From positions 1 to 53,551 of the forward strand of contig NZ_CAHJXD010000250.1 in NCBI RefSeq assembly GCF_903644055.1: a DNA stretch of 53,551 nucleotides. Direction: 5' to 3'. Made by a program: the position numbers and the translations under genes. This document shows, piece by piece, positions 1-11,244 of the stretch (position 1 is the stretch's first letter; every line of letters starts with the position of its first letter). The stretch is from Sphingomonas bacterium (GTDB lineage Bacteria > Pseudomonadota > Alphaproteobacteria > Sphingomonadales > Sphingomonadaceae). The notes below the pieces were generated by a model. It saw only the letters and a list, made by a program, of their open reading frames with translations, was not told the origin of the DNA and did not search any database.

Positions 1-25
1 CGCGAAAACTGTTGATCGTTTCGCG
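1..25. repeat. Short perfect inverted repeat upstream of pyrG
   Basis: A 7-base arm CGCGAAA at 1-7 is matched by TTTCGCG at 19-25, leaving an 11-base loop. It lies 46 bases before the pyrG start and could be the terminator of a gene cut off by the window edge or a leader hairpin. There is no T-run after it. The rest of the 71-base leader shows no clear Shine-Dalgarno sequence. Confidence 0.3.
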
Positions 26-59
26 GGCGCGCTTGCCCTGGGGTGGCAACCGCCGCTAA

Positions 60-1706
<1,647 letters not shown>

Positions 1707-1729
1707 TAGCGGATGACTTTAACTTAACG

Positions 1730-1769
1730 CGCTCCTGCTGAGGTGAGACCGAGTAGCTCCGCAGGAGCG
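1730..1769. terminator. Candidate hairpin after pyrG
   Basis: CGCTCCTGC at 1730-1738 pairs perfectly with GCAGGAGCG at 1761-1769 around a 22-base loop, beginning 24 bases after the pyrG stop. The position fits a transcription end, but there is no downstream T-run, so intrinsic termination is uncertain. It could equally be the edge of the repeat that follows. Confidence 0.35.
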
Positions 1770-1794
1770 TATCGAAGTAGCGCCCCAGGGCATG

Positions 1795-1975
1795 TCCTTC
1801 GATACGGGCTCTCGACAGGCTCTATCCCTACTCAGGATGAGCGGAGGAGTGAGTCAATCTAAAGTCATCCTCCCAGCGGCTGTCCTGTTCAAGCTGAACG
1901 TCACCCCGGCCTTGAGCCGGGGTCCCGCTTCTTCTTCAGCGTCGGCAGGCAGCGTCACCCCGGCGGGCCGGGGTA
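1795..1975. repeat. Intergenic palindromic repeat block (REP-like)
   Basis: The gap after pyrG contains two pieces of dispersed repeat. Around 1795-1850 a stretch reads CCTTCGATACGGGCTCTCGA and then CTACTCAGGATGAGCGGAG. From about 1880 a GGCTGTCCTGTTCAAGCTGA segment leads into CACCCCGGCCTTGAGCCGGG at 1904. This second motif recurs near 12586 and 15260, and its flank recurs near 19880. No credible gene lies between 1707 and 1989. Confidence 0.6.
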
Positions 1976-1989
1976 CGGGAGGCTTTACG

Positions 1990-2172
1990 TCAGTCGGCGT
2001 CCTCGGCGGCAAGGGCGCTTAATTGCGCGGCGTTGGAGTCCGATGCGTTCGCGGCATCGACGCCCGCCTTGCGATCGCCGGCAAAATCGGCGGCCGCATA
2101 GCAGATACCCCCCGCCCATAGCAGGGCCGCCCAGCGGCTCTTGAACAGCAAGCGGATCGGGACCGGCGGCAT
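1990..2172 (-). CDS. Small hypothetical membrane-associated protein (60 aa)
   Basis: I do not recognise a family. The reading frame begins MPPVPIRLLFKSRWAALLWAG, with a short hydrophobic stretch around residues 11-25 that could be an uncleaved signal anchor. An Asp/Ala-rich polar tail ends in AAEDAD. I chose the ATG at 2172 because an AGG lies about 9 bases upstream; the longer frame would add six residues. It lies on the minus strand just downstream of the 37-residue proline-rich gene, and the two may be co-transcribed. Small proteins of this type are often missed, and the evidence is a plausible start plus protein-like composition only. Confidence 0.4.
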   Translation of the reverse strand: MPPVPIRLLFKSRWAALLWAGGICYAAADFAGDRKAGVDAANASDSNAAQLSALAAEDAD

Positions 2173-2214
2173 GGCGCCTATCCTGCGCATGCGCCGGTTA
2201 ACAGGCGGTGTGCG

Positions 2215-2328
2215 TCAGCGCAGGACGGGATCGGTCGGCGTCGGCGGGATCGGATCGGTCGGGGTGGGGATCGGCGTATCGGCGGGCGCTTCGGTCGGGA
2301 CTTCGGGGATCGGGGGCTGGCTGGCCAT
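2215..2328 (-). CDS. Tiny proline-rich protein (37 aa)
   Basis: A 37-codon frame starts at the ATG at 2328 with a good Shine-Dalgarno (CAGGAG, 5-6 bases upstream). The product is dominated by Pro, Thr, Ile and Asp in a repeating PTDPIPPTPTD pattern and has no hydrophobic segment. I do not recognise a function. The strong ribosome-binding site and the periodic composition favour a real micro-protein over chance. It lies upstream of the 60-residue gene at 1990-2172 on the same strand, with a strong hairpin terminator upstream at 2392-2420, so it must have its own promoter between about 2329 and 2391. Confidence 0.45.
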   Translation of the reverse strand: MASQPPIPEVPTEAPADTPIPTPTDPIPPTPTDPVLR

Positions 2329-2391
2329 GGGGCGCTCCTGTGTGAAAGGAGTAAACGCCCAAGCGGCGGCGCGGTGCCCGGAAAAAGCAAA

Positions 2392-2420
2392 CGCCCGGGA
2401 TGCTTCACGCATCCCGGGCG
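2392..2420 (-). terminator. Strong intrinsic terminator read on the minus strand
   Basis: CGCCCGGGATGC at 2392-2403 and GCATCCCGGGCG at 2409-2420 form a perfect 12-bp stem with a 5-base loop. Read on the minus strand the stem is followed at once by TTTGCTTTTT, so it is a textbook intrinsic terminator for a transcript arriving from the right. No protein gene on the minus strand lies immediately to the right, which points to a non-coding transcript (next entry). Confidence 0.75.
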
Positions 2421-2560
2421 CCTGCGTGACGATCGCTCGTCAGCCCCCTATCTTGCCCGGCCCACACGATCCGGCACTCCCCTTTTTTATAGGTGCCGTT
2501 CGGGGCCGTAGCCTCCCTGAACCATGGCCGGAGCCTGTTCGTGAACGGCTGTTATACAAG
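2392..2560 (-). ncRNA. Candidate structured non-coding RNA (6S-like in size and shape)
   Basis: The interval upstream of the minus-strand terminator has no convincing reading frame but can fold on the minus strand. CTCCGGCC near 2535-2528 can pair with GGGCCGG near 2464-2457. Inside that, CGGCAC and GTGCCG (about 2500 and 2473) enclose a loop with an A-run. A TATAAC sequence near 2558 could serve as a -10 box. A total of about 160 nt ending in an intrinsic terminator, with an outer stem, an open middle and an inner stem, resembles alphaproteobacterial 6S RNA. I cannot verify the family without a covariance search. Confidence 0.3.
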
Positions 2561-2730
2561 GCGACGGCCGCCGTCATGCGCGATCGTGCGTCCGCCAGCG
2601 CAATCGTGGCACGCTGTGTTTTTCGCGCAACAGCGCCGATTCGGCCGAAGGCGATACCGGGCGCGATTTGCCCTGTGCGCGGGCGCCGCCTAAGCAGCGG
2701 CGCACCCCCAAAGCCTGCGACGGAAAACCG

Positions 2731-4047
2731 ATGCGCCTTTCCCGTTACTTCCTGCCCGTGATGAAGGAATCGCCCGCCGAGGCGCAGATCGTCAGCCACA
2801 AACTGATGCTGCGCGCCGGGCTGGTCCGCCAGACGGCGGCGGGCATCTATGCCTGGCTGCCGCTGGGGCAGCGCGTGCTGCGCAAGATCGCCGACATCGT
2901 CCGCGAGGAACAGGATCGGGCGGGCGCGATCGAGCTGTTGATGCCGACGCTGCAATCGGCCGAGCTGTGGCGCGAGAGCGGCCGCTACGACGCTTATGGG
3001 CCCGAGATGCTGCGCATCACCGATCGCCACGATCGCGAGATGCTCTACGGGCCGACCAACGAGGAGATGATCACCGCGATCTTCCGCGACGCCGCGCGCT
3101 CCTACCGCGACCTGCCGCGCACGCTCTACCATATCCAGTGGAAGTTCCGCGACGAGGTGCGTCCGCGCTTCGGCGTGATGCGCGGGCGCGAATTCCTGAT
3201 GAAGGACGCTTATTCGTTCGACCTCGACGAGGCCGGCGCGCGGCACAGCTACAACCGGATGTTCGTCGCCTATCTCAACACGTTCGCGCGGATGGGATTG
3301 CGGGCGATCCCGATGCAGGCGGATACCGGACCGATCGGCGGCGACCTCAGCCACGAGTTCATCGTGCTGGCGCCGACCGGCGAGAGCGACGTCTTCTACC
3401 ATGCCAATTGGGAGCAGGCGGCCGAACTTTCGACGGTGGATTTCGACGATGTCGCGGGGCTGGAGGCGATCGTCGGCGGCTATACCAAGGATTATGCCGC
3501 GACCGACGAGAAGCGCGACGCGGCGGCCGAGGCGGCGGCGGGCGATCTGCTCCGCCAGTCGCGCGGGGTCGAGGTCGGGCACATCTTCTATTTCGGCACC
3601 AAATATTCGGGCGCGATGGGTCTCAAGGTGCAGGGGCCGGGCGGCGGCGAGCTGGTGCCGCACATGGGCAGCTACGGGATCGGCGTCTCGCGGCTGATGG
3701 GGGCGATCATCGAGGCGAGCCATGACGACAAGGGGATCGTCTGGCCCGATGCGGTGGCGCCCTTCGCGGTCGGCCTGATCAACATGCGCGCCGACGATCC
3801 GGCGTGCGCGGCGGCGGCGGACGCTCTCTACGCGAAGCTGACGGCGGCGGGCGTCGAGACGCTGTACGATGATCGCGACGAGCGCGGCGGCGCCAAGTTC
3901 GCGACGATGGATCTGATCGGGCTGCCCTGGCAGATCGTGATCGGGCCGAAGGGGCTGGAGAAGGGCGTGGTCGAGCTGAAGCGGCGCGCGGGCGGGGAGC
4001 GCGAGGAGCTTTCGGCCGACGATGCGCTGGCGAAGGTGAGCGCATGA
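2731..4047 (+). CDS. proS: Prolyl-tRNA synthetase, short alphaproteobacterial type
   Basis: Class IIa aminoacyl-tRNA synthetase charging tRNA-Pro. The start at 2731 gives the conserved [19 protein letters not shown]-terminus; the frame extends 21 codons further up but those residues do not look like the family. The 438 residues lack the roughly 180-residue INS editing domain of the E. coli enzyme, as is usual in alphaproteobacteria. Motif 2 appears in [20 protein letters not shown], the preceding [10 protein letters not shown] loop is intact, and motif 3 appears in [13 protein letters not shown]. The C-terminal anticodon-binding domain starts near residue 340. A palindromic repeat begins right at the stop codon, before the lol genes. 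Confidence 0.97.
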   Translation: MRLSRYFLPVMKESPAEAQIVSHKLMLRAGLVRQTAAGIYAWLPLGQRVLRKIADIVREEQDRAGAIELLMPTLQSAELWRESGRYDAYGPEMLRITDRHDREMLYGPTNEEMITAIFRDAARSYRDLPRTLYHIQWKFRDEVRPRFGVMRGREFLMKDAYSFDLDEAGARHSYNRMFVAYLNTFARMGLRAIPMQADTGPIGGDLSHEFIVLAPTGESDVFYHANWEQAAELSTVDFDDVAGLEAIVGGYTKDYAATDEKRDAAAEAAAGDLLRQSRGVEVGHIFYFGTKYSGAMGLKVQGPGGGELVPHMGSYGIGVSRLMGAIIEASHDDKGIVWPDAVAPFAVGLINMRADDPACAAAADALYAKLTAAGVETLYDDRDERGGAKFATMDLIGLPWQIVIGPKGLEKGVVELKRRAGGEREELSADDALAKVSA

Positions 4048-4164
4048 CCCCCTCTCCCCTTCAGGGGAGAGGGTCGGGGAGAGGGGGAATCATCCGTTCA
4101 GCGCGTGCCGCTCATTCCCACCAGACTCCCCCTCTCCCAACCCTCTCCCCTGAAGGGGAGAGGG
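4048..4164. repeat. Long inverted repeat between proS and lolC/E
   Basis: A CCCCCTCTCCCC element starts on the base after the proS stop (4048-4086) and an inverted copy ends at 4164. Each arm is itself near-palindromic, with CCCTCTCCCC facing GGGGAGAGGG around TTCA or TGAA. The two arms could pair with each other across about 41 bases. It resembles dispersed REP/BIME-type elements and may insulate or attenuate read-through into the lol genes. The lolC/E start lies 5 bases beyond it, so the GGGGAGAGGG arm also provides the purine-rich ribosome-binding stretch. Confidence 0.75.
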
Positions 4165-4169
4165 CTTAG

Positions 4170-5417
4170 ATGTTGCTGAGCCGCACCGAGCTGTTCATCG
4201 CCAAGCGCTATCTCTGGCCCGGCAAGGGCGAGGGGATCATCGCGGTGGTGGTGGGGTTCAGCCTCGTCGGCGTGATGCTCGGCGTCGCCGCGCTGATCGT
4301 GGTGATGAGCGTGATGAACGGCTTCCGCGCCGAATTGTTCGACAAGACCACCGCGCTCAACGGACATGCGGTGGTGCAGGGCTATGACGGGCGCCTCGCC
4401 GACTGGCAGCGGATCGCGGCGGTCGCCAAGGCGAGCCCCGGCGTGGTTTCCGCCGTGCCGCTGATCGAGCAGCCGCTGATGGCGAGTTCGGCGGGGCGGG
4501 TCGAGGGCGTGCTGGTGCGCGGGATGCGGCTGGAGGATATCCGCGGCGGCGCGATCGGCAAGGCGGTGGTGGCGGGCCGGATCGGCGAAGTGCTGCCCGA
4601 TTCCAACAATGTCGCGATCGGATCGCAGCTCGCGCAGCAGCTCGGCGTCGGCGTCGGCGCGCAGATCAGCCTGATCAGCCCGCAGGGGCAATCGACGCCG
4701 TTCGGCACGGTGCCGCGCATCGTCAGCTATCGCGTGGCGGCGATCTTCGAAGTCGGCGTCTACGATTACGACAAGGCGTTCGTGGTGATGCCGATCGCCG
4801 ACGCGCAGACGCTGCTGATGCTGGGCGACGCGGTCGGGATGGTCGAGGTGCAGACGGTCGATCCCGATCGCGTGGCCGCGATCCTCGCGCCGGTGGCGAG
4901 GGCGGCGCGCGGATCGGGCGAGGTTCGCGACTGGCGGCAGATGAACGCCAGCCTGTTCGAGGCGTTGCAGGTCGAGCGCGTGACGATGTTCATCGTGCTT
5001 TCGATCATCATCATCGTCGCGGCGTTCAACATCCTCTCCTCGCTGATCATGCTGGTCCGCGCCAAGACGCGCGACATCGCGATCCTGCGGACCATGGGGG
5101 CGACCAGGGGCAGCATGCTCCGCATCTTCATGACCGTGGGGCTGACGATCGGGATGCTCGGCACGATATCGGGGCTGATCCTGGCGGCGATCTTCCTCTA
5201 TTTCCGCCAGGGCGTGGTCAATGCCGCGCAGTTCGCCACCGGGCAGAACCTCTGGGATCCCTCGATCCGCTTCCTCACCGAGCTGCCCGCGCGCGTCGAT
5301 CCGGTCGATGTGGTCGGGACGATCGTGATGACGCTGGTGCTGTCCTTGCTGTTCACGCTCTACCCGGCGCTGCGCGCGGCGCGGACCGATCCGGTGCAGG
5401 TGCTGCGCTATGAGTGA
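4170..5417 (+). CDS. Lipoprotein-releasing ABC transporter permease (LolC/LolE family)
   Basis: Inner-membrane permease of the Lol system, which extracts mature lipoproteins from the inner membrane and hands them to LolA for transport to the outer membrane. The 415 residues match the family. A transmembrane segment lies at about 24-46, a large periplasmic MacB-like core follows, and three further segments lie near 270-300, 315-345 and 375-400, with [20 protein letters not shown] as the typical coupling region. It overlaps the ATPase gene by 8 bases and is followed at once by it. Only one permease gene is present here, so the complex may be built on a homodimer (LolF type); that is inference. 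Confidence 0.93.
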   Translation: MLLSRTELFIAKRYLWPGKGEGIIAVVVGFSLVGVMLGVAALIVVMSVMNGFRAELFDKTTALNGHAVVQGYDGRLADWQRIAAVAKASPGVVSAVPLIEQPLMASSAGRVEGVLVRGMRLEDIRGGAIGKAVVAGRIGEVLPDSNNVAIGSQLAQQLGVGVGAQISLISPQGQSTPFGTVPRIVSYRVAAIFEVGVYDYDKAFVVMPIADAQTLLMLGDAVGMVEVQTVDPDRVAAILAPVARAARGSGEVRDWRQMNASLFEALQVERVTMFIVLSIIIIVAAFNILSSLIMLVRAKTRDIAILRTMGATRGSMLRIFMTVGLTIGMLGTISGLILAAIFLYFRQGVVNAAQFATGQNLWDPSIRFLTELPARVDPVDVVGTIVMTLVLSLLFTLYPALRAARTDPVQVLRYE

Positions 5418-6093
5418 CGCGCCGCCCAAAGCGCTGGCGGTGACGGGGCTGAAGCGCGCGTTCGTGCAGGGCAGCCGCACGCTGGAGGTGTTGCGCGGGG
5501 TCGATCTGACGGTCGCGGAGGGCGAGATCGTCGCGCTGCTGGGTCCGTCGGGAACGGGCAAATCGACCCTGTTGCAGGCGGTCGGGCTGCTGGAGAGCGG
5601 CTTTTCGGGGAGCATCCGGCTGATGGGCGAGGAGGCCGCCGCGCTCGACGATGCCGGGCGGACGCGCCTGCGCCGCGACGCGCTGGGCTTCGTCTATCAA
5701 TTCCACCACCTGCTGCCGGATTTCACCGCGGAGGAGAATGTCGTGCTGCCGCAGATCATCCGCGGCGCGGGGCAAGGCGCCGCGCTGGAGCGCGCGCGCG
5801 CGCTGCTCACCGCGCTGGGCCTGGGCGAGCGGCTCGATCACCGCCCCGCGCAACTCTCGGGGGGCGAGCAGCAGCGCGTCGCGGTCGCGCGCGCGCTCGC
5901 CAACAAGCCCGCGCTGGTGCTCGCCGACGAACCGACCGGCAACCTCGACGAGGCCACCGCCGATCGCGTGCTCGGCGAATTCCTGCGGCTGGTGCGGGGC
6001 GAGGGCGCGGCGGCGCTGGTGGCGACGCACAACGAGCGGCTGGCGGCGAAGATGGATCGCGTGGTGCGGCTGCACGAGGGCGTGCTGGGATAG
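5410..6093 (+). CDS. lolD: Lipoprotein-releasing ABC transporter ATPase
   Basis: Cytoplasmic ATPase of the Lol lipoprotein-release complex. The 227 residues contain a Walker A site GPSGTGKST near residue 45, the Q-loop region [18 protein letters not shown], the ABC signature [15 protein letters not shown] and Walker [13 protein letters not shown], then the H-loop in VATHNERLA. The length and the FTAEENV sequence after the Q-loop are typical of LolD rather than of FtsE or MacB. The start ATG lies inside the end of the permease gene (8-base overlap), implying translational coupling. It is the last gene of the operon; the following hicBA pair lies on the other strand and ends 5 bases away. Confidence 0.93.
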   Translation: MSDAPPKALAVTGLKRAFVQGSRTLEVLRGVDLTVAEGEIVALLGPSGTGKSTLLQAVGLLESGFSGSIRLMGEEAAALDDAGRTRLRRDALGFVYQFHHLLPDFTAEENVVLPQIIRGAGQGAALERARALLTALGLGERLDHRPAQLSGGEQQRVAVARALANKPALVLADEPTGNLDEATADRVLGEFLRLVRGEGAAALVATHNERLAAKMDRVVRLHEGVLG

Positions 6094-6097
6094 CGGC

Positions 6098-6322
6098 TCA
6101 GGCGGCGGCGTAGATCGCCGGGCGATAGCGGGGCTCGGGGATGACAAGGCCACGCGCGGTCGCGGCCTCGATCCAGCACTCGATAGCAACTTGCGCTTCG
6201 GTCACGGCTTCCGAAGGCGTGTCGCCGAAAGCACTGCACGATTTGAGATCGGGCACGTCGGCAACCCAAGAATCGTCGGGCTGCGACCAGAACAGATTGA
6301 TATGGTAACGGGGAATCATCAC
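6098..6322 (-). CDS. hicB: HicB-family antitoxin
   Basis: Antitoxin of a type II HicAB module; HicB binds and blocks the HicA RNase. The 74 residues show the degenerate RNase H-like HicB fold: an N-terminal strand HINLFWSQPDDSWVADVPDL, then CSAFGDTPSEAVTEAQVAIECWIEAA as the conserved second half. There is no separate C-terminal DNA-binding domain, so this is the short HicB form. Its start codon overlaps the stop of the hicA gene by 4 bases, the usual toxin-first arrangement. The module sits between lolD and uvrB with no other mobile features nearby. Confidence 0.88.
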   Translation of the reverse strand: MMIPRYHINLFWSQPDDSWVADVPDLKSCSAFGDTPSEAVTEAQVAIECWIEAATARGLVIPEPRYRPAIYAAA

Positions 6323-6570
6323 TCGATTTCCAATCCGAACTCTTCGACAATATCAAGAAATTGCACAAGCTGATAGGGCTTGGCTTCCTTGCCGCGCGGT
6401 TGAATGTTCAGCATCCGATCGACGCGGGGATGGCCGTATATCCGATGGCTGCCGCTGATCCGATCGAGCGCGAATCCGAACGCAACAAGCAAGCGTTCGA
6501 ATTCCCTGAAGGGTATGGGCGATCGCGGATTGGCGAGGATGCTGGCGTGGAGTTTGGCGACACGGGTCAT
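6319..6570 (-). CDS. hicA: HicA-family mRNA interferase toxin
   Basis: Toxin of the HicAB pair. HicA proteins are small dsRNA-binding-fold RNases that cut mRNA and slow growth when not held by HicB. In the 83 residues the family pattern is seen as REFERLLVAFGFALDRISGS followed by HRIYGHP; the histidine directly after GS is the expected catalytic residue. A typical HicA is 60-80 residues, so the N-terminus may start slightly later than the ATG at 6570, but AAGGATC lies just upstream of this ATG. The genes are co-oriented with uvrB, whose stop lies 77 bases upstream; that gap is A/T-rich and probably holds the module's own promoter. Confidence 0.85.
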   Translation of the reverse strand: MTRVAKLHASILANPRSPIPFREFERLLVAFGFALDRISGSHRIYGHPRVDRMLNIQPRGKEAKPYQLVQFLDIVEEFGLEIE

Positions 6571-6647
6571 ATTTTGATCCTTTCGCTACTCCTTTGCTTT
6601 CGCAATCAACAATGTGAATCAGCCCGCAATAAAGACGCATTCTACGC

Positions 6648-8849
6648 CTACCGCCCCCGCGACCTTTTCTCCGCTCTCACCTGCCGCGCCTTGCCGTAGC
6701 GCGTCTGCCGCGTCCCCGGTTTCCCCAGCGTCGAGTTGCCCCGCATCGGCGCGCGGCTGGGTTCGCTGGGCAAGCCGAGTTCGTCGGCTTCGAGCTTGCG
6801 GATCTCGTCGCGGAGGCGGCCGGCTTCCTCGAATTCGAGATCGGCGGCGGCGGCGCGCATCTTGCCTTCGAGTTCCTCGATATAGGCGCGGAGGTTGTGG
6901 CCGACCATGTGCGGCCGATCCTCGATCCCGGTATCGACCGTCACCTGGTCCCTCGACGAGAGATGGCTGACGATATCGGTGATGCCGCGGCGGATCGTTT
7001 CCGGCGTTATGCCATGCGCGCTGTTGTAGGCGACCTGCTTCTCGCGGCGGCGCGAGGTTTCGAGCATCGCGCGCTCCATCGATCCGGTGATGCGATCGGC
7101 GTAGAGGATGACCCTGCCGTCGACGTTGCGCGCGGCGCGACCGATCGTCTGGATCAGCGAGGTTTCGGAGCGGAGGAACCCCTCCTTGTCGGCGTCGAGG
7201 ATCGCGACCAGCCCGCATTCGGGGATATCGAGGCCTTCGCGCAGCAGGTTGATGCCGACGAGCACGTCATAGACCCCCAGGCGGAGGTCGCGGATCAGTT
7301 CGATCCGCTCCAGCGTCTCGACGTCGGAGTGCATGTAGCGGACCTTGAGCCCCGCCTCGTGGAGATATTCGGTGAGGTCCTCGGCCATCCGCTTGGTCAG
7401 CGTGGTGACGAGGCTGCGGTAGCCCGCCTTGGCGGTGAGCCGCGCCTCGTTGACGAGATCGTCGACCTGATCCTCGATCGGGCGCACCTCGACCGGCGGA
7501 TCGATCAGCCCGGTGGGGCGGATCACCTGTTCGGCGAAGACGCCGCCGGTCTGCTCCATCTCCCACGGCCCCGGCGTCGCCGAGACGTAGATCGATTGCG
7601 GGCGCATCGCATCCCATTCGTTGAAGCGTAAGGGACGATTGTCGATGCAGCTCGGCAGGCGGAAGCCATATTCGGCGAGCGTGATCTTGCGGCGATGATC
7701 GCCGCGCGCCATGCCGTTGACCTGCGGCACGGTCTGGTGGCTTTCGTCGACGAACAGCAAGGCGTTTTCGGGAAGATATTCGAACAGGGTCGGAGGCGGC
7801 TCGCCGGGGAGGCGGCCGGTGAGGAAGCGCGAATAATTCTCGATGCCCGCGCAGCTTCCGGTCGCGGCGATCATCTCGAGATCGAAATTGGTGCGCTGCT
7901 CCAGCCGCTGCGCCTCGAGCAGCTTGCCCTCGATCTGCAATTCCTTGAGCCGCTCGGTCAGCTCGAAACGGATCGCCTCCATCGCCTGCTTCATCGTCGG
8001 CCCGGGGGTGACGTAGTGCGAATTGGCGTAGACGCGGATGTCGTTGAGCGTCGCCGAGGTCTTGCCGGTCAGCGGATCGAACTCGCTGATCTGCTCGATC
8101 TCGTCGCCGAAGAAGCTGATCCGCCACGCGGCATCGTCGAGGTGGCTGGGGAAGAGTTCGAGATTGTCGCCGCGCACGCGGAAGGTGCCGCGCGCGAAGG
8201 CCTGATCGTTGCGCTTGTACTGGAGCGCGACGAGCTTGCGGATGATCTCGCGCTGATCGACGGTCTGGCCCTTCTTCAAATCGAAGATCATCGCCGAATA
8301 GGTTTCGACCGAGCCGATGCCGTAGAGGCAGGAGACCGAGGCGACGATCAGGACGTCGTCGCGCTCCAGCAGCGACCGCGTCGCCGAATGGCGCATGCGA
8401 TCGATCGCCTCGTTGATCGAGCTTTCCTTCTCGATATAGGTGTCGGTGCGCGCGACATAGGCTTCCGGCTGGTAATAATCATAATAGCTGACGAAGAATT
8501 CGACCGCGTTTTCGGGGAAGAAGCTCTTGAATTCGCCGTAGAGCTGTGCAGCGAGGATCTTGTTGGGGGCGAGCACCAGCGCGGGACGCTGGAGCTGCTC
8601 GACGACCTTGGCCATCGTGAAGGTCTTGCCCGAGCCGGTGACGCCGAGCAGCACCTGATCGCGCTCGCCGGCGCCCGCCTGCGCGACGAGCTCGGCGATC
8701 GCGGCCGGCTGATCGCCCGAGGGCGCATATTCGGCGACCAGCTTGAACGGCCGGCCACCCTGGCTCTTCTCGGGCCGTTCGGGGCGATGCGGGACGAAGC
8801 TCTGCTCGGTATCGGGCTCGGCAAGGCTCGTGCGGATCTGGATCGCCAT
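6648..8849 (-). CDS. uvrB: UvrABC nucleotide excision repair subunit B
   Basis: UvrB receives damaged DNA from UvrA, verifies the lesion and recruits UvrC for dual incision. The 733 residues contain Walker A in [14 protein letters not shown], the damage-probing beta-hairpin around [13 protein letters not shown], the DESH helicase motif II, the C-terminal helicase half with [13 protein letters not shown] and [12 protein letters not shown], and a final UVR motif ([18 protein letters not shown]) that contacts UvrC. It is somewhat longer than the E. coli protein because of an N-terminal extension of about 30 residues and a basic tail. Gene order gives no operon partner. Confidence 0.98.
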   Translation of the reverse strand: MAIQIRTSLAEPDTEQSFVPHRPERPEKSQGGRPFKLVAEYAPSGDQPAAIAELVAQAGAGERDQVLLGVTGSGKTFTMAKVVEQLQRPALVLAPNKILAAQLYGEFKSFFPENAVEFFVSYYDYYQPEAYVARTDTYIEKESSINEAIDRMRHSATRSLLERDDVLIVASVSCLYGIGSVETYSAMIFDLKKGQTVDQREIIRKLVALQYKRNDQAFARGTFRVRGDNLELFPSHLDDAAWRISFFGDEIEQISEFDPLTGKTSATLNDIRVYANSHYVTPGPTMKQAMEAIRFELTERLKELQIEGKLLEAQRLEQRTNFDLEMIAATGSCAGIENYSRFLTGRLPGEPPPTLFEYLPENALLFVDESHQTVPQVNGMARGDHRRKITLAEYGFRLPSCIDNRPLRFNEWDAMRPQSIYVSATPGPWEMEQTGGVFAEQVIRPTGLIDPPVEVRPIEDQVDDLVNEARLTAKAGYRSLVTTLTKRMAEDLTEYLHEAGLKVRYMHSDVETLERIELIRDLRLGVYDVLVGINLLREGLDIPECGLVAILDADKEGFLRSETSLIQTIGRAARNVDGRVILYADRITGSMERAMLETSRRREKQVAYNSAHGITPETIRRGITDIVSHLSSRDQVTVDTGIEDRPHMVGHNLRAYIEELEGKMRAAAADLEFEEAGRLRDEIRKLEADELGLPSEPSRAPMRGNSTLGKPGTRQTRYGKARQVRAEKRSRGR

Positions 8850-8922
8850 GCCCCGGATATGGGGCCGCGCGGGCGGGGCGGCAATGCGCGTTCCTAGGCT
8901 TGGCGGTCCTTTCCCGGGTAAC

Positions 8923-10326
8923 CTAGCCGATCAGCGCGAAGCCGATCCGCGAGACGATCGCGCCGAGCGCGAGGCCGCCTGCCCCCGCCGCGAAGCCCAG
9001 CCCCTCCTGCCAGAGGTTGAGCAGGCGCAGCCGCCGCAGCCCCTCCCAATAGACCAGCATCGCCGCGACCTCGACCGTGCCGACCACCGCGACGAGCAGC
9101 ATCACCTGATGCGCGAGCAGTGCCGCGATCCCCATCGTCCCGAGCCAGCCGATCCGCGCGATATTGGCGTAGAGCGTCCAGCGCGTCCGTCCGCTGGCGA
9201 CCAGGGCCTCTTCGGCGGCATTGTTGGGGAAATAGACGATCGTCGAGATCGCCATGAGCTGGAGATAGGGCGGCACCGAGGCGTAACGGTGATCGTAGAG
9301 CACCGCGACGAGCAGCGACGCGCCACCGATCAGCCCCCCCGCCGCGAACATATAGCCGAGCGCGGCGAGCCGGCGCTTGCTGTAATAGAGGTCGCGCAAA
9401 TAGGGCGGATCGGCGCGCGCGGCCTCCGAATAGGCCGGGAAGAGGATGCGGTTGGTATATGTATGCGCCAGCGGCAGCGGCGCGGTGGCGAGCGTCGTGG
9501 CGATCGCATAAAAGCCGTAGACCGCGAGCGGCATCATCCGCGCGAGGACGAGCTTGTCCGATTGCATGATCAGCATCGTCAGGATGCTCGACATCGCGAT
9601 GTAGCGCGAGAAGGCCCAGAGCTCGCGCGCGCGCGGCCGATCGATGACGAAGCGGCGGCGCGAGCCCGGGAACATCGTATAGGAGATCACCGCCTTGATC
9701 GCGAAGCCCGCGAGCATCGCGAACACCAGCGCCCAATAATTGTGCAGGATCAGCGCGAGCAGGATCGAGACGACCAACTGCGTCACCGCGCCGATCACCT
9801 CCATCGCGGTGAGCCCCCACAATTTCTGCTGGCGGACGGCGGTGGCGAAGGCCAGCGAACCCAGCCCCTCGATGATGAAGTTGAGGCTCCACACCGCGAG
9901 CACGGCGGCCATCTGCGGCTTGCCGAGGACCTTGGCGATCGGCCAGGACAGCGCCGCCATGACGATCGTCAGCGCCGCCGAGCGCAGCAGCCGTAGCGAC
10001 CAGATTTCATCGAGGAAGCGGGCGTCGTCGCCCTTCTCGTGGCGGACGATGAAGGCGTAAAGCCCGACGTCCGAGATGAGCTGGATCACCATCGAGACCG
10101 AGAAGACGATGCCGCTGACGCCGAACGCCTCGGCGCTCAACAGCCGGGTCAGCGTCATGCTGCTGACGATGCGCAGGATATTGATGGTCAGCGCCGAGCC
10201 GACGATGCTCGCGGTGCCGCCCCGCGCCGCGCCCCGCAGCCGCGAGGCGATGCCGCGCGTCGGGACGGGCAGGACCGCGCTTTCCGGCCCCGACGTTTCG
10301 GGCCCCAAGGTCTCTGGCTTTGTCAT
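8923..10326 (-). CDS. Oligosaccharide flippase (Wzx-like, MOP superfamily)
   Basis: Predicted polytopic inner-membrane protein of 467 residues with about 12-14 hydrophobic segments and short loops, of the polysaccharide-export branch of the MOP superfamily. Such proteins flip lipid-linked sugar repeat units for O-antigen, capsule or exopolysaccharide. The opening stretch [29 protein letters not shown] is typical (first helix, conserved TRLLSPEAFG-like loop), and [22 protein letters not shown] in the middle matches the second repeat. The N-terminal 35 residues are polar. There are no glycosyltransferase genes around it, so this is an orphan flippase and its sugar is unknown. It diverges from the acetyltransferase gene at 10390. 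Confidence 0.85.
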   Translation of the reverse strand: MTKPETLGPETSGPESAVLPVPTRGIASRLRGAARGGTASIVGSALTINILRIVSSMTLTRLLSAEAFGVSGIVFSVSMVIQLISDVGLYAFIVRHEKGDDARFLDEIWSLRLLRSAALTIVMAALSWPIAKVLGKPQMAAVLAVWSLNFIIEGLGSLAFATAVRQQKLWGLTAMEVIGAVTQLVVSILLALILHNYWALVFAMLAGFAIKAVISYTMFPGSRRRFVIDRPRARELWAFSRYIAMSSILTMLIMQSDKLVLARMMPLAVYGFYAIATTLATAPLPLAHTYTNRILFPAYSEAARADPPYLRDLYYSKRRLAALGYMFAAGGLIGGASLLVAVLYDHRYASVPPYLQLMAISTIVYFPNNAAEEALVASGRTRWTLYANIARIGWLGTMGIAALLAHQVMLLVAVVGTVEVAAMLVYWEGLRRLRLLNLWQEGLGFAAGAGGLALGAIVSRIGFALIG

Positions 10327-10389
10327 GCGCGCGCGAACCGCTTAGAGCCGCGTTTCATCGCTCGCAATCCGGTGCGGTTCAAGGCAGGC

Positions 10390-11244
10390 ATGTTCGATCT
10401 CGATCCCTATCTCGCGCGCATCCACCTGCCGCTCGCGCCCACCCCCGATCCGGACGGGCTGGCGATCCTCCAGCGCGCGCACCGGCTGGCGATCCCGTTC
10501 GAGAATCTCGACGTGGCGCTGGGGCGCGGCATCCGCATCGACAGTGACAGCGTCTTCGCCAAGCTCGTGACCGCGAGGCGCGGCGGCTATTGCTTCGAGC
10601 AGGGCCGGCTGTTCCTCGACGCGATGGCGGCGCTGGGGTTCGCGGCGCGGCCGCTGTTCGCGCGCGTCTGGCTGGGGGCGGACGGGCAAGTGCCGCCGAC
10701 GACGCATACGCTGGCGCTGGTGACGTTCGGAAACGCGCGTGGCCACGGGCGCGACTGGATCGCCGACGCGGGCTTCGGGGGCAGCTATGCGCCGCCGATG
10801 CCGCTCGCCGACGGCGAGGAGGCCGAGGCCCCCGATGGCGCGCGCTTCCGGCTGGCGCGCGATCCCATGTTCGGCTGGACGCTGAGCCGCAACGGCGACG
10901 CCGCGAGCACCGACGGGCGCGTCGATGCGCGCGCGGACGACGGGTGGCAGCGGCAGTACAGCTTCACCACCGATCCGGTCTATCCGTCCGATCTCGCGCT
11001 TTCCAACCACTGGGTCGCGACCGCCGCCGAGAGCCGCTTCGTGCGCCACCGCATCGTCAGCATCCCGCTGCCGCACGGCTTCGCGACCTTGACCGACACG
11101 CTGTACCGCCGCCGCAACGCCAATCAGGCGGTCGAGGCGGTGATCGACGATCCGCGCGTCTATCGGATGCGGCTGGGCATGATATTCGGCATCGATCTCG
11201 ACCCGCAGGAGATCGCCGGGCTCAAGCTGTTCGGCGCGGCATGA
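10390..11244 (+). CDS. Arylamine N-acetyltransferase
   Basis: Cytosolic enzyme moving acetyl from acetyl-CoA to aromatic amines or hydrazines. The start at 10390 gives MFDLDPYLARIHLP and a 284-residue protein, the normal NAT length. The cysteine-protease-like triad is visible: Cys68 in RRGGYCFEQ, His106 in THTLAL and Asp126 in IADAGFGG. The conserved IPFENLDV near residue 35 is also present. The frame reads open further upstream, but those residues overlap the divergent flippase gene and lack family similarity. The stop overlaps the start of the transporter gene (ATGA), so the two are translationally coupled, suggesting the transporter handles a related aromatic or organic-acid compound. Confidence 0.95.
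   Translation: MFDLDPYLARIHLPLAPTPDPDGLAILQRAHRLAIPFENLDVALGRGIRIDSDSVFAKLVTARRGGYCFEQGRLFLDAMAALGFAARPLFARVWLGADGQVPPTTHTLALVTFGNARGHGRDWIADAGFGGSYAPPMPLADGEEAEAPDGARFRLARDPMFGWTLSRNGDAASTDGRVDARADDGWQRQYSFTTDPVYPSDLALSNHWVATAAESRFVRHRIVSIPLPHGFATLTDTLYRRRNANQAVEAVIDDPRVYRMRLGMIFGIDLDPQEIAGLKLFGAA

Noticed and set aside
10039-10389. N-terminal extension of the arylamine N-acetyltransferase by 117 codons
   Set aside because: The extension is antisense to the flippase gene, Asp/Arg-rich and unlike the family; the ATG at 10390 gives the standard NAT N-terminus.
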